NCBI RefSeq assembly: GCF_004358025.1
Contig: NZ_SMTL01000001.1
Span: forward strand, 434,001 to 498,000
Direction: 5' to 3'
Length of the DNA: 64,000 bases
Source of the DNA: Rhizobium deserti
GTDB taxonomy: Bacteria > Pseudomonadota > Alphaproteobacteria > Rhizobiales > Rhizobiaceae
The notes under the pieces were generated by a model. It had not been told where the DNA came from and made no database searches. It saw only the letters and a program-made list of their open reading frames with translations. The first letter of the stretch is position 1. Each line of letters starts with the position of its first letter. Made by a program: the position numbers and the translations under genes. Positions 39,546 through 48,633 of this stretch are shown here, one piece after another.

Positions 39546-39887
39546 CTACATCAACTTGTGGCCATTCGGCACCGGCTGTTCGACGGCCGCAAGCACGATA
39601 GCCCCTTTGTCGTCTTCAAAGCCGAGCGTCAGAACTTCGGACCGGAAGGGGCCGATCTGGCGGGGAGGAAAGTTGACGACCCCGAGAACCTGGCGCCCGA
39701 CTAGCGCTTCCAAGGTATAGTGCACGGTAATCTGCGCCGAGGACTTCTTGATCCCGATATCCGGACCGAAATCGATCTTCAGCTTGAATGCGGGCTTGCG
39801 GGCCTCCGGAAAGGGCTCCGCCTCTACGATGGTACCGACTCGGATATCTACCTTTTCGAAGTCACCAAAAGTAATTTCCTTGCTCAT
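39546..39887 (-). CDS. csaA: tRNA-binding protein CsaA
   Basis: A 113-residue OB-fold protein resembling the tRNA-binding domain of methionyl- and phenylalanyl-tRNA synthetases. Visible motifs are FEKVDIRVGTIVEAEPFPEARKP, KSSAQITVHY and VLGVVNFPPRQIGPFRSEVLTLGF. Annotated as a chaperone/protein-secretion factor in Bacillus, where binding to tRNA was also shown. The ATG at 39887 was chosen; a TTG at 39899 that overlaps the proC stop is an alternative. It is the third gene of the ybjN-proC-csaA operon. Confidence 0.88.
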   Translation of the reverse strand: MSKEITFGDFEKVDIRVGTIVEAEPFPEARKPAFKLKIDFGPDIGIKKSSAQITVHYTLEALVGRQVLGVVNFPPRQIGPFRSEVLTLGFEDDKGAIVLAAVEQPVPNGHKLM

Positions 39888-39895
39888 AGCGTCAC

Positions 39896-40714
39896 TCAAC
39901 CACCGAGTTCCTGCGCGCGCATCTTGGCGGCAGCGATCGCCTTGTCGAACAGCGACTGCATTCCTTCTTCGTTCATCAGCACGGACAAAGCTGCCGCCGT
40001 CGTGCCGCCAGGAGATGTCACGTTCTGCCGCAGCTTGGACGCCGCGTCCGACGACTGGTGCAGCAACTCCCCGGCGCCCGAAACGGTTTCCCGCGCTAGC
40101 CGCATGGCGAGATCAGCCTGCAGGCCAGCCTTTCGCCCCGCTTCAGCCATGCACTCGACGAGGTAGAAGACATAGGCGGGGCCACTGCCCGACACCGCCG
40201 TCACCGCATCGATATCCGCTTCGGTTGGCACCCATTCGACTGGTCCGCTGACCTTCAGCAGCGACTGCACGGCCGCCCGCTGGTGATCGAGGACTTTTGG
40301 GTTGGCATAGGCGCCGGTGACGCCGCGGCCGATCATAGCCGGCGTATTGGGCATGGCACGCACCATGGCGGCCTGCCCGAGATGCTGTTCGAGATAGGAG
40401 AGCGTTTTACCAGCGGCGACAGAAACGATAACTGTATTCGGATGCACCGCCGCTTTGAGCGGCGGCAGAACCACATCCATCAACTGCGGCTTCACCGCCA
40501 GAAAAAGCACATCTGCTGAAAACCCATCGGGAAGTGCTACGAAATGGCGCGCTCCGGCCTCGGCCAGCATGGTCGCCATCGCCTCGGACGGAGACGGATC
40601 GATCACAGTCACGGAGGCACCCGGAACGCCGTTCTTCAGCCAGCCCGACAGCATGGCGCCGCCCATATTGCCGGCGCCGACAAGCAGGATCGACCCTAGG
40701 CCCGGCAAATCCAT
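39896..40714 (-). CDS. proC: Pyrroline-5-carboxylate reductase ProC
   Basis: Catalyses the last step of proline synthesis, reducing pyrroline-5-carboxylate with NAD(P)H. The protein is 272 residues from the ATG at 40714, which overlaps the preceding stop as TGATG. The N-terminal Rossmann motif is ILLVGAGNMGGAMLSGWL. The family motifs VRAMPNTPAMIGRGVTG and AVSGSGPAYVFYLVECMAEAG are present, with the C-terminal LRQNVTSPGGTTAAAL. The translational coupling to ybjN is unusual only in partner. Confidence 0.94.
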   Translation of the reverse strand: MDLPGLGSILLVGAGNMGGAMLSGWLKNGVPGASVTVIDPSPSEAMATMLAEAGARHFVALPDGFSADVLFLAVKPQLMDVVLPPLKAAVHPNTVIVSVAAGKTLSYLEQHLGQAAMVRAMPNTPAMIGRGVTGAYANPKVLDHQRAAVQSLLKVSGPVEWVPTEADIDAVTAVSGSGPAYVFYLVECMAEAGRKAGLQADLAMRLARETVSGAGELLHQSSDAASKLRQNVTSPGGTTAAALSVLMNEEGMQSLFDKAIAAAKMRAQELGG

Positions 40715-41214
40715 CAGCACTCGCCCACCGTCTCGAAGAGAACGACTTCCATGGCGGACTTCGCCTCCATGCCGGACCAGACAACGAACTGGAAGGCCTG
40801 ATAATAGGATTCACAAGCTTCCAAGGCGCTCGAAAGCAGCACTTCCACCTGCTGGTTGGTGGGTTCGGCACCGCCGGCAAGCAGCAGCGACTGGCGGAAA
40901 ATCACCACATCCTCCTGGCGCCACAGATCGAAATGCCCCATCAGCACCTGGCCGTTGACATGCGAAAGCAGTCGGATGACCTCGTTGACGCGGATATCCG
41001 GGATCTTGATGTCGAAGGCGCAGGCCAGATGCAGCGCCTCGAACTCCTCCATCCAGGAGAAGGAAACGTGATAATCGGTCCAACGACCTTCCACGGTCAT
41101 GGCGATTTCATCTTCTCCGGAACGCTCGAACGTCCAGTCGTTCGAGGCTGCTACGAATTCGATCATGTCGACCGGATTCGACTGGCGTTGGATTTCCATT
41201 TCAATGAGGCTCAT
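40714..41214 (-). CDS. YbjN domain-containing protein
   Basis: A 166-residue protein of the YbjN family, related by fold to type III secretion chaperones and involved in stress responses when studied in enterobacteria. The start MSLIEMEIQRQSNPVDMIEFVA at 41214 is preceded by AAGGTG. Family residues include FSWMEEFEALHLACAFD and GHFDLWRQEDVVIFRQSLLL. Its stop overlaps the proC start (TGATG). The molecular function is unknown; chaperone-like activity is a guess from the fold. Confidence 0.85.
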   Translation of the reverse strand: MSLIEMEIQRQSNPVDMIEFVAASNDWTFERSGEDEIAMTVEGRWTDYHVSFSWMEEFEALHLACAFDIKIPDIRVNEVIRLLSHVNGQVLMGHFDLWRQEDVVIFRQSLLLAGGAEPTNQQVEVLLSSALEACESYYQAFQFVVWSGMEAKSAMEVVLFETVGEC

Positions 41215-41479
41215 GCGGCACCTTCTTGACCGGAATGAAAGCGAATTCGTGCGAACAACGCCAAACCACGCGAACACTTAACCGGAAACAACATTTGGAA
41301 TGATCGCCCGACGCCGCCAGAATAACGCAGTCACCCTGTCTGGAGCTTACCGGCACGTTTCGAATCATCCTTTAAAATCAGTGTACCTAGACGGAGTCCG
41401 GCTGCCATCCCCTTCGGCATGATTTTGATTGATCCGGCTTGAAAAGCTGTTCGTAACGGAGATCAGGAGGGAGTCATAA

Positions 41480-41644
41480 CTGACTCAGCAGACTGGCTTT
41501 TTTGACAGTGTCCACAGGCTGCGATTTTTCCTGCAAAAGATCCGGCAGACCGGCGGCAGCAGCGGCCAATCTTGGTCAGCAACGCGTCTCGACCGCCTAT
41601 CCGAGGGCCGCGGCAGCAAGCAGTCCATCAGCAAGCCGGCTTAG
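41480..41644 (+). CDS. Candidate CTG-initiated 54-residue small protein
   Basis: A frame of 54 codons that begins directly after an in-frame TAA with CTG at 41480. A strong Shine-Dalgarno AGGAGGGA at 41465-41472 lies at the ideal spacing of 7 bases. The third codon positions are mostly G or C, like neighbouring genes. The predicted peptide is basic and Gln/Ser-rich (FFDSVHRLRFFLQKIRQTGG near the N-terminus, ending SKQSISKPA). I know no homologue, and CTG starts are rare, so this could be a decayed gene or chance. It is the only coding-like signal in the gap from 41215 to 41714. Confidence 0.3.
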   Translation: MTQQTGFFDSVHRLRFFLQKIRQTGGSSGQSWSATRLDRLSEGRGSKQSISKPA

Positions 41645-41656
41645 CGCCGGCACTCT

Positions 41657-41700
41657 TGGTCCTCGTCCACAACGAGGACCAGCAGGACCCCCTTGTGGAC
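41657..41700. other. Overlapping alternative hairpins
   Basis: Hairpin A: TGGTCCTCGT (41657-41666) pairs perfectly with ACGAGGACCA (41672-41681). Hairpin B: GTCCACAA (41665-41672) pairs with TTGTGGAC (41693-41700). B uses the loop and edge bases of A, so both cannot form together. The elements lie between the ubiK 3' end (minus) and the small CTG frame (plus). No T tract follows on either strand. Confidence 0.5.
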
Positions 41701-41714
41701 GAAATAGCAGCGGA

Positions 41715-41975
41715 TTAGCTCTGTTGGCTGGCGAGCTTGGCTTCGAGCACATCCAGACGTGCCTTCAGCGCCTCGTTCTCATCACGGGCACGCGCAGCCA
41801 TTTCGCGCACGGCCTCGAATTCCTCGCGCTTGACCACATCCATGCTGTTGAGGAAACGCTCCGCCTGAGACTGGAATGCCGTCTCTACTTCCTTGCGCAC
41901 GCCCTGTGCCGCCCCGGCAGCATCGGTCATCAACCGCGCGAAGTCGTCAAATATACGGTTCGTTCCGCTTGTCAT
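41715..41975 (-). CDS. ubiK: Ubiquinone biosynthesis accessory factor UbiK
   Basis: An 86-residue coiled-coil protein (BMFP domain, formerly YqiC) that assists the ubiquinone biosynthesis complex. The ATG at 41975 follows GGGAGA; a 64-residue upstream extension in frame is rejected. The pattern is RIFDDFARLMTDAAGAAQGVRKEVETAFQSQAERFLNSMDVVKREEFEAVREMA, then a C-terminal coiled coil LKARLDVLEAKL. It is divergent from lgt with a 179-base gap. Confidence 0.88.
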   Translation of the reverse strand: MTSGTNRIFDDFARLMTDAAGAAQGVRKEVETAFQSQAERFLNSMDVVKREEFEAVREMAARARDENEALKARLDVLEAKLASQQS

Positions 41976-42154
41976 CGTCTCAGTCTCCCGTACGGCGCTG
42001 ATATAGTTTCGATGAACGGGAAGTAGGGCCTGCGCCGCCCGCTTGCAAGCGTCATCCACTGCTAGCTCTGAGCCGGCAAGAGATTCGCCTTGACCGCCGA
42101 TACCCGCAACGTCATGGTCCGGGCCAAATACCGATCGGTTGAGAACCCTGTAAC

Positions 42155-43009
42155 TTGTACGAAGCACTTCATCTTCTCGCCCTTATACCGTTTCCGGACA
42201 TCGATCCGGTGGCCATTTCCATCGGGCCACTTGCGGTTCATTGGTATGGGCTCGCTTATGTCGCCGGCATCCTTCTGGGTTGGTTTTATGCGCGCCGGCT
42301 GGTCGGTAATTCTTCACTCTGGACACGCGACCAGTCACCCATCACTTACGGCCATCTCGACGATTTTCTCGTCTGGGTCGCTGCCGGCGTGGTGCTTGGC
42401 GGACGCACGGGATATATCCTCTTCTATGATCTGCCGGCCGTGCTCGCCAATCCGATCCGCGCCATCGAGATCTGGAACGGCGGCATGTCCTTCCACGGCG
42501 GCTTTCTCGGCGCTATTATCGCCATCATCATCTTTGCTCGCCGCAACGGCATTCCCGTTTGGAGCATGCTCGACACGATCGCCGCCGTCGTGCCGATCGG
42601 GCTCTTCTTCGGGCGCATCGCCAATTTCATCAATGCCGAACTGTGGGGCCGGTTGAGCGCTATGCCCTGGGCTGTCGTCTTCCCGACCGGCGGACCTTTT
42701 GCGCGCCATCCGAGCCAACTTTACGAGGCAGGCCTCGAAGGCCTCATGCTCTTGACCGCTCTGGCGGTGATGATCTTCCGCTTCCGCGCTCTGAAACGTC
42801 CGGGCGTCGTCGCCGGTACGTTTGTCGCCGGCTACGCCCTGTGCCGTATTTTCGTGGAGTTTTTCCGCGAACCGGACGCGCAGCTGGGCTATCTTCTTGG
42901 CACCGGCTGGCTCACCATGGGCATGGTCCTGTCGCTGCCTATGATTGCCGTCGGCCTATGGGCGATCTTTCGCGCCCGCGCCGCTGCATTGCCCGCGACC
43001 GAAGCTTGA
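42155..43009 (+). CDS. lgt: Prolipoprotein diacylglyceryl transferase Lgt
   Basis: A 284-residue inner-membrane enzyme that transfers diacylglycerol from phosphatidylglycerol to the lipobox Cys of prolipoproteins. It starts at a TTG (42155) with only a weak ribosome-binding site; no better start lies upstream of the conserved [27 protein letters not shown]. The HGGFLGA signature near residue 112 and the [14 protein letters not shown] segment carry the active residues. Seven hydrophobic segments fit the family. midA follows after 14 bases. Confidence 0.94.
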   Translation: MYEALHLLALIPFPDIDPVAISIGPLAVHWYGLAYVAGILLGWFYARRLVGNSSLWTRDQSPITYGHLDDFLVWVAAGVVLGGRTGYILFYDLPAVLANPIRAIEIWNGGMSFHGGFLGAIIAIIIFARRNGIPVWSMLDTIAAVVPIGLFFGRIANFINAELWGRLSAMPWAVVFPTGGPFARHPSQLYEAGLEGLMLLTALAVMIFRFRALKRPGVVAGTFVAGYALCRIFVEFFREPDAQLGYLLGTGWLTMGMVLSLPMIAVGLWAIFRARAAALPATEA

Positions 43010-43023
43010 GAGGAGGCACGCAA

Positions 43024-44124
43024 TTGACCACTCCTCTGGCGGAAAAGATCAAATCCCTCATCCGGGCGAACGGACCGATCAGCGTTACCGACTACTTCGC
43101 CCTCTGCCTCGCCGATCCGGAACACGGCTATTACAAGACCCGCGAGCCTTTCGGCCGCCACGGCGATTTCATTACCGCCCCTGAGATCAGCCAGTTGTTC
43201 GGCGAGATGGTCGGAATCTTCATGGTGCATGCATGGCAGCGCCACGGCACCCCCACCGATGTGAGGCTGGTGGAAATCGGTCCGGGTCGGGGCACGATGA
43301 TGGCCGACATGCTGCGGGTCATCAAGCGCATTGCACCCGCCCTTTTCGACGACCTGCATGTTCACCTGGTCGAAACCAGCGATCGGCTGCGCGGCGTGCA
43401 GCGTGTTTCGCTGGAAGCCTATTCCACCAAAATTTCCTGGCACGACAGCTTCGAGGACGTGCCGGAAGGTTTTACGCTGGTGGCGGCCAATGAACTCTTC
43501 GACGCCATCCCGATCCGCCAGTTCGTCAAGACGCCAACCGGGTTCCGGGAACGTTTGGTCGGCCTTGGAGCCGAGGACGAGCTGATTTTTGCGGCCGGAG
43601 TCGCAACACTCGACCCAGACTGGCTGCCGGTACCAGCGGCCTCCATTCCGGACGGTACGGTTTTTGAAATATCGCCGGCCCGTCAGGCCGTCATGCAGGC
43701 GCTCTGCGAGAGGCTGAAGGCTTTCGGCGGCAGTGCGCTGATTATCGATTACGGCCACATGGTCACCGGCTTCGGCGACACTCTGCAGGCAGTTCGCAAC
43801 CATGATTACGATCCGCCGCTTGCTCATCCGGGCGAGGCAGACCTGACGAGCCATGTCGACTTCGAGGACTTGGCCAAGGTGGCCGTCTCCACGGGATGTC
43901 ATCTCAACGGCGGTCTGCGGCAGGGCGAATTCCTGTATGGCCTCGGCCTGGCGGAACGGGCTTCGGCACTCGCACGGGACAAGCAGCCCATCGAGCAGCG
44001 GCTCATCGCTGCCGCTGTCGACCGTCTGGCCGGTGAAGGTGCCGGCAAAATGGGCGAGCTTTTCAAAGTGATCGCCGTCTCCAGCCCTGCCCTCAATTTG
44101 ATGCCTTTCCGACCGGTGGAGTGA
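43024..44124 (+). CDS. SAM-dependent methyltransferase, MidA/NDUFAF7 family (DUF185)
   Basis: A 366-residue class I methyltransferase. It starts at a TTG (43024), clearly supported by GGAGG seven bases upstream. The AdoMet loop is [19 protein letters not shown], with [31 protein letters not shown] as the family signature (PDPEHGYY region). Homologues in mitochondria (NDUFAF7) dimethylate an Arg of complex I subunit NDUFS2, so the bacterial protein probably methylates the NuoD homologue. The operon with lgt is usual in rhizobia. Confidence 0.9.
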   Translation: [366 protein letters not shown]

Positions 44125-44249
44125 GCAGCCGACACGTACGGATTGACAATTGCCCGTGCCTTGCGCCAATCTCCCGCCGGTCGAAGCAGCAGGATCTCCC
44201 CGACAAGCCTGCATAAAACCTCATGCAATCAACAGGATACAGGACGCCG

Positions 44250-45044
44250 ATGCAGGACAGGCCCTTGCCGACGCCGATCGAAAGCCCGCTGTTGCGGGAG
44301 GCTGTTGGTGATCGCATCCGGCATGGTTTCTTTACCCGCAACGGCGGCGTGTCCGAAGGCATCTATGCCGGCCTCAACGTCGGGATTGGGTCGAACGACG
44401 ATCTCGACCGGGTGATGGAAAATCGCGCTCGCGTCGCTGCCTGGTTCGGTGCGAGGCCGGAAAAGCTTGCGACCGTCCATCAGGTTCACTCCCCCGAAGT
44501 TTTCGTGGTCGACGAGACTTATGCGGGCGAGCGGCCGCAGGTGGACGCCATGGTGACGACCGTTCCGGGCCTGGTGCTCGGCGTGCTTTCGGCCGATTGC
44601 GGACCGATCCTGTTTGCCGACGGCGAAAACGGTGTGATCGGCGCTGCCCATGCGGGATGGAAGGGCGCCCTCACCGGCGTCCTCGAAAATACCATCGAAG
44701 CCATGCTGTCGCTGGGTGCTGCGCGTGACAGGATCACGGCTGTTCTCGGCCCCTCCATCGGTCCTGCCAGCTATGAGGTCGGTCCTGAATTCGTTGAACG
44801 GTTCCTAGGATTCGACGCCTCTTACCAGGCATTCTTCAGCCCCTCCAACAAGCCGGGGCATGCCATGTTCGACCTGCCTTCGCTGACGGTCAAGCGGCTG
44901 CGTGATGCGGGCGTAACAGCCGACAGTCTCGACCTTGACACCTATCCGGATGCCGACCGGTTCTTTTCCTATCGGCGCACCACCCATGCACAAGAGCCGG
45001 ATTACGGCCGCCAGATTTCTGCAATTTCCATACGGGAGGACTGA
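44250..45044 (+). CDS. pgeF: Peptidoglycan editing factor PgeF (laccase/polyphenol oxidase domain)
   Basis: A 264-residue protein of the YfiH/DUF152 family (laccase-domain), proposed to remove L-Ser mis-incorporated in peptidoglycan. I chose the ATG at 44250 (AGGA upstream); the ATG at 44223 lacks a site. The copper/zinc His-Cys residues are in VHQVHS (H) and LSADCGPIL, followed by AAHAGWKGAL (H) and LGPSIGPASYEVG. The next gene starts one base after the stop, so they are coupled. Confidence 0.92.
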   Translation: MQDRPLPTPIESPLLREAVGDRIRHGFFTRNGGVSEGIYAGLNVGIGSNDDLDRVMENRARVAAWFGARPEKLATVHQVHSPEVFVVDETYAGERPQVDAMVTTVPGLVLGVLSADCGPILFADGENGVIGAAHAGWKGALTGVLENTIEAMLSLGAARDRITAVLGPSIGPASYEVGPEFVERFLGFDASYQAFFSPSNKPGHAMFDLPSLTVKRLRDAGVTADSLDLDTYPDADRFFSYRRTTHAQEPDYGRQISAISIRED

Positions 45045-45045
45045 C

Positions 45046-46197
45046 ATGGCCCTGCATTTCGAACGAGGCGAATATGCCGATCGGCTGTCAAAGCTCACGG
45101 CGAGAATGCAGGCCGAAAAGCTGGATGCCCTCCTCCTTTTCGCCCAGGAAAGCATGTACTGGCTGACGGGCTACGACACTTTCGGTTACTGCTTCTTTCA
45201 GACCCTGATCGTCAAGGCCGACGGTTCAATGACGCTTCTGACGCGCTCGGCCGACCTGCGTCAGGCACGCCAGACCTCGGTCATTGAAAACATTGTCGTC
45301 TGGGTGGATCGGGTCAATGCCGACCCGACCCTCGACCTGAAGAACCTGCTCAGCGACATGGATCTGTTGGGGGCGAAGATCGGCATCGAATACGACACGC
45401 ACGGCATCACCGGCCGTGTTGCCCGGCTCCTTGACAGCCAGCTCTCGACCTTCGGCCAGATCAGCGATGCTTCTTATCTCGTCAGCAGGCTGCGCCTCGT
45501 CAAAAGTCCCGCTGAGCTTGCTTATGCACGGCGGGCGGCGGAACTGGCCGACGATGCGCTTGATGCAGCTCTGCCGCTGATCAGGGCCGGCGGCGACGAA
45601 GCGGAAATCCTTTCCGCCATGCAAGGTGCGGTCTTTCTCGGAGGTGGCGATTATCCCGCCAACGAATTCATCATCGGCTCCGCAGAGGATGCGCTTCTGT
45701 GCCGCTACAAGTCCGGCCGGCGCAAACTGGATGAGACCGACCAACTGACCCTCGAATGGGCGGGAGCGAGCGCTCATTATCATGCCGCCATGATGCGCAC
45801 GATTGTCGTCGGCGAGGCTTCAATGCGCCACCGTGAGCTTCACAAGGCTTGTCTGGAAACCATCAAGGCGATCGAAGAGGTGCTGGTGCCGGGACATACC
45901 TTCGGCGACGTCTTCGATACTCACGCCCGCATTCTGGACGAGCGCGGCCTGTCACGCCACCGCCTCAATGCCTGCGGCTATTCGCTCGGCGCCCGCTTCT
46001 CGCCGTCCTGGATGGAGCATCAGATGTTCCACTTCGGCAATCCGCAGGATATCTTGCCCGACATGACGCTCTTCGTGCACATGATCATCATGGATTCCGA
46101 AAGCGGTACGGCCATGACGCTGGGGCAGACCTATCAGACGACGGAAGCCGCTCCCCTATCCTTGTCCCGCCATACGCTGGATCTCATCATCCGGTGA
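45046..46197 (+). CDS. M24-fold protein lacking metal ligands (creatinase/ectoine-hydrolase-like)
   Basis: A 383-residue pita-bread-fold protein with an N-terminal creatinase domain (FERGEYADRLSKLTARMQAEKLDALLLFAQESMYWLTGYDTFGY). The ATG at 45046 follows GGGAGGA. The five metal ligands of M24 peptidases are replaced: the SD.TR motif reads HAAMMRT, the G-H-x-x-G motif reads GYSLG, and both late Glu positions are missing. That is the state of creatinase and of ectoine hydrolase DoeA, which hydrolyse C-N bonds without metal. The substrate is unknown, and it follows pgeF with no ectoine or creatine genes nearby. Confidence 0.8.
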   Translation: MALHFERGEYADRLSKLTARMQAEKLDALLLFAQESMYWLTGYDTFGYCFFQTLIVKADGSMTLLTRSADLRQARQTSVIENIVVWVDRVNADPTLDLKNLLSDMDLLGAKIGIEYDTHGITGRVARLLDSQLSTFGQISDASYLVSRLRLVKSPAELAYARRAAELADDALDAALPLIRAGGDEAEILSAMQGAVFLGGGDYPANEFIIGSAEDALLCRYKSGRRKLDETDQLTLEWAGASAHYHAAMMRTIVVGEASMRHRELHKACLETIKAIEEVLVPGHTFGDVFDTHARILDERGLSRHRLNACGYSLGARFSPSWMEHQMFHFGNPQDILPDMTLFVHMIIMDSESGTAMTLGQTYQTTEAAPLSLSRHTLDLIIR

Positions 46198-46275
46198 CCA
46201 CGTCGTGATCATGCATTGACAGGCTAGGAGGCCCGACCCTAAGCTTTTCATCATGATATCTCGGCAGGAGGCAGC

Positions 46276-47043
46276 ATGCGGCTATTGAGAAGCTTTATCT
46301 CCGCCTGCCTTCTCGTTGTCGCAGCGGCTTCATGCAATACGAGCGAGGCTTTGACCCCGCGCGCCGATGTGGGTTCGGGGACGACAAGATCGTCGACACC
46401 GGTAACTCAGGCCGAGGCGGACCGTATGGCGCGCTCTACGACGTCTGATGCCGGCAGCGGCAGTCGCTCCGACAGGACCATCTACCGGGCCGGGCCGCAA
46501 AACTCACTTGAGGCTCAGGCTCGGGCCCTGCAGTCCGGCAACGATGTTTCGCCTGCCTCCTCCGGCCTCCCACCGCAATGGGAAGGCCAGAAGCAGCAAG
46601 CGCGCCAGCCGCAGACAGCCGTAACCGCAGAACCGGCGCCGCAGCAGAGCGGATTGCCGGCGCCATCCGGCCAATCCCCCAGCACCATCCGGTTCCTGCC
46701 GATCATTGGCGCCCCGGTTCAGGCGGTGACGCCGCTGTCGCGGCGGCTCGGCGCCCAGGCGCGAGCCAGCGGCTTGACCATTCGGCCTTCGAGCGATCAA
46801 GCCACCGAACACATCCTCAAGGGCTATTTCTCCGCCTTTGCGGACGATGGCAAGGTGACGGTGGTTTATGTCTGGGACGTGCTCGACAGCACCGGCGCCC
46901 GCCTCCACCGCATGCAGGGCCAGGAAAGCGTTCCTGGCCGAGGACAGGATCCCTGGGCTGCCGTTCCCGCCTCCGCCATGGAAGACATTGCCACCCAGAC
47001 GATCGACGGCTATCTCACCTGGCGCCGTTCCAGAGCGGGCTAG
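46276..47043 (+). CDS. Lipoprotein of unknown function
   Basis: A 255-residue exported lipoprotein. The signal peptide (MRLLRSFISACLLVVAA) ends in a lipobox ASC with Cys near residue 20. Residues 25-135 are low-complexity (Ser/Pro/Gln/Ala-rich), so the protein probably spans the periplasm flexibly. The folded C-terminal part (about 140-255) shows TIRFLPIIGAPVQAVTPLSRRLG and YVWDVLDSTGARLHRMQGQE. An upstream GGAGG precedes the ATG. I recognise no named family, although similar lipoproteins with this C-terminal domain occur widely in Rhizobiales. It is monocistronic. Confidence 0.8.
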   Translation: MRLLRSFISACLLVVAAASCNTSEALTPRADVGSGTTRSSTPVTQAEADRMARSTTSDAGSGSRSDRTIYRAGPQNSLEAQARALQSGNDVSPASSGLPPQWEGQKQQARQPQTAVTAEPAPQQSGLPAPSGQSPSTIRFLPIIGAPVQAVTPLSRRLGAQARASGLTIRPSSDQATEHILKGYFSAFADDGKVTVVYVWDVLDSTGARLHRMQGQESVPGRGQDPWAAVPASAMEDIATQTIDGYLTWRRSRAG

Positions 47044-47149
47044 GGTCACCGTTTCTCCATAAAAATGGTAGGTCTTACACATAGCCTATTGCATTCGGGG
47101 GTGGCAACGGTAAAAGGCGCCCATCCAGCTTCACAACAGGCGGACCGCA

Positions 47150-48082
47150 ATGAAGGTTTTCGCAGGCAACTCGAACCGGCATCTCGCCGACGCGATCTGC
47201 ACATATCTTAATGTTCCAGTCGGAAAAGCCAGCGTAAGGCGATTTGCAGACCAGGAAATCTTCGTTGAAATCCAGGAAAATGTGCGTGGGGAAGACGTTT
47301 TCGTCATCCAGTCCACATCCTTCCCCACCAATGACCACCTGATGGAATTGCTGATCATGATCGACGCTTTCCGGCGATCGTCGGCAAAGCGCATCACGGC
47401 TGTGCTTCCCTATTTTGGTTATGCGCGTCAGGATCGCAAGGCTGGCCCGCGCACGCCAATCTCGGCCAAGCTGGTCGCCAACCTGATTACCGAAGCCGGC
47501 GCCGACCGCGTTCTGACGCTCGACCTCCATGCCGGGCAGATCCAAGGCTTCTTCGATATCCCGACCGACAATCTTTATGCGGTTCCGGTGCTCGCCCGTG
47601 ACGTCAAGGAACATTACGACCTCGCGAACGTCATGGTCGTTTCGCCGGATGTCGGCGGCGTGGTGCGCGCCCGCTCACTCGCCAAGCGGCTGGACTGTCA
47701 GTTGGCGATTGTCGACAAGCGCCGAGAGCGCGCCGGCGAATCCGAAGTCATGAACGTGATCGGTGACGTAGACGGCAAGGATTGCCTGCTGATCGACGAC
47801 ATCGTCGATTCCGGCGGCACGCTTTGCAATGCGGCCGAGGCTCTGTTGAAGAACGGCGCCACCAGCGTCACCGCCTATATTACCCATGGCGTTTTGTCGG
47901 GAGGCGCGGTCACCCGTATCGCGGCGTCCAAGCTTAAGGAACTGGTGATCACCGACAGTATCCAGCCGACGACATCGGTACAGTCTGCCCACAATATCCG
48001 CGTCATCACTACGGCCAACCTGCTCGGCGAGGCGATCAACCGCACGGCGATGGAATCGTCGGTTTCGAGTCTGTTCGATTAA
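47150..48082 (+). CDS. prs: Ribose-phosphate pyrophosphokinase Prs
   Basis: Makes PRPP from ribose 5-phosphate and ATP for nucleotide, His and Trp synthesis. The protein is 310 residues, full length. Motifs are [16 protein letters not shown] at the N-terminus, [12 protein letters not shown], the catalytic [26 protein letters not shown] and the PRPP loop [13 protein letters not shown]. The ATG at 47150 is the standard start. It supplies the substrate used by Apt at 60 kb and by the car-pyr pathway. Confidence 0.96.
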   Translation: MKVFAGNSNRHLADAICTYLNVPVGKASVRRFADQEIFVEIQENVRGEDVFVIQSTSFPTNDHLMELLIMIDAFRRSSAKRITAVLPYFGYARQDRKAGPRTPISAKLVANLITEAGADRVLTLDLHAGQIQGFFDIPTDNLYAVPVLARDVKEHYDLANVMVVSPDVGGVVRARSLAKRLDCQLAIVDKRRERAGESEVMNVIGDVDGKDCLLIDDIVDSGGTLCNAAEALLKNGATSVTAYITHGVLSGGAVTRIAASKLKELVITDSIQPTTSVQSAHNIRVITTANLLGEAINRTAMESSVSSLFD

Positions 48083-48205
48083 CAGAGTCCGATCGCGTCA
48101 CCGCGGCGGCTCGCCGAGCCAAAGCAAACCTGATGGCTACGCGATACACCCGCTTTCCTTGCCCGAGTGCTTCCGCTAGAAGCGCCGCGACGAAGGAGTT
48201 CATTC

Positions 48206-48463
48206 ATGGCAGCCCGCGACCGTTATTCTCGAAAGCTCGAATGCTCTCAGTGCGGGCATAGCGGTTATGCCGAGGTTTCTGAATCCGACGACAAGCGGCC
48301 AGCGCGGCGCGACTTCAGGATCGATGAGCTTCCAAGAGGCTTCTCTACAGAATTTTCCTCGACCGATCCCAAGAAATACGTAATCCGCTGCGGCGAATGT
48401 GGCCATAAATTCCGTTTCGAGCAAAAAACTGCCTATGCTCCAGGCGGAGAGCCCCGCGGCTGA
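48206..48463 (+). CDS. Small zinc-ribbon protein
   Basis: An 85-residue protein from the ATG at 48206 with AAGGAG upstream. Two CxxC pairs (CSQCGH near residue 12 and CGECGH near residue 65) form a zinc ribbon. A charged middle region separates them. It follows prs by 123 bases. No named family comes to mind; the ribbon suggests nucleic-acid or protein binding only in general terms. Confidence 0.75.
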   Translation: MAARDRYSRKLECSQCGHSGYAEVSESDDKRPARRDFRIDELPRGFSTEFSSTDPKKYVIRCGECGHKFRFEQKTAYAPGGEPRG

Positions 48464-48604
48464 CGCCGTCAAACGACTCCCCGTAAGCGGCTGGTCTTCC
48501 ATCGGCATGGGTCGACCGAGCAGGTACCCCTGGACTTCATGAATGCTTCCCAACGCAGCATTTCCAGTTGCCGCGCCGTCTCACTGCACTACACTGCCCC
48601 AGCG

Positions 48605-48633
48605 CTTGCGCCGATCTTCGGCTTGTATTATAG
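48605..48633 (+). promoter_or_regulatory. Promoter of rplY
   Basis: CTTGCG at 48605-48610 and TTATAG at 48628-48633 with a 17-base spacer. The transcript would start near 48640 and have a leader of about 116 nt before rplY. The leader is long enough to fold and could bind L25, but no clear structure was identified. Confidence 0.5.

Noticed and set aside
41341..41400. A TTCGAATC string resembling a tRNA T-loop.
   Set aside because: No acceptor stem, anticodon stem or CCA-compatible end around it.
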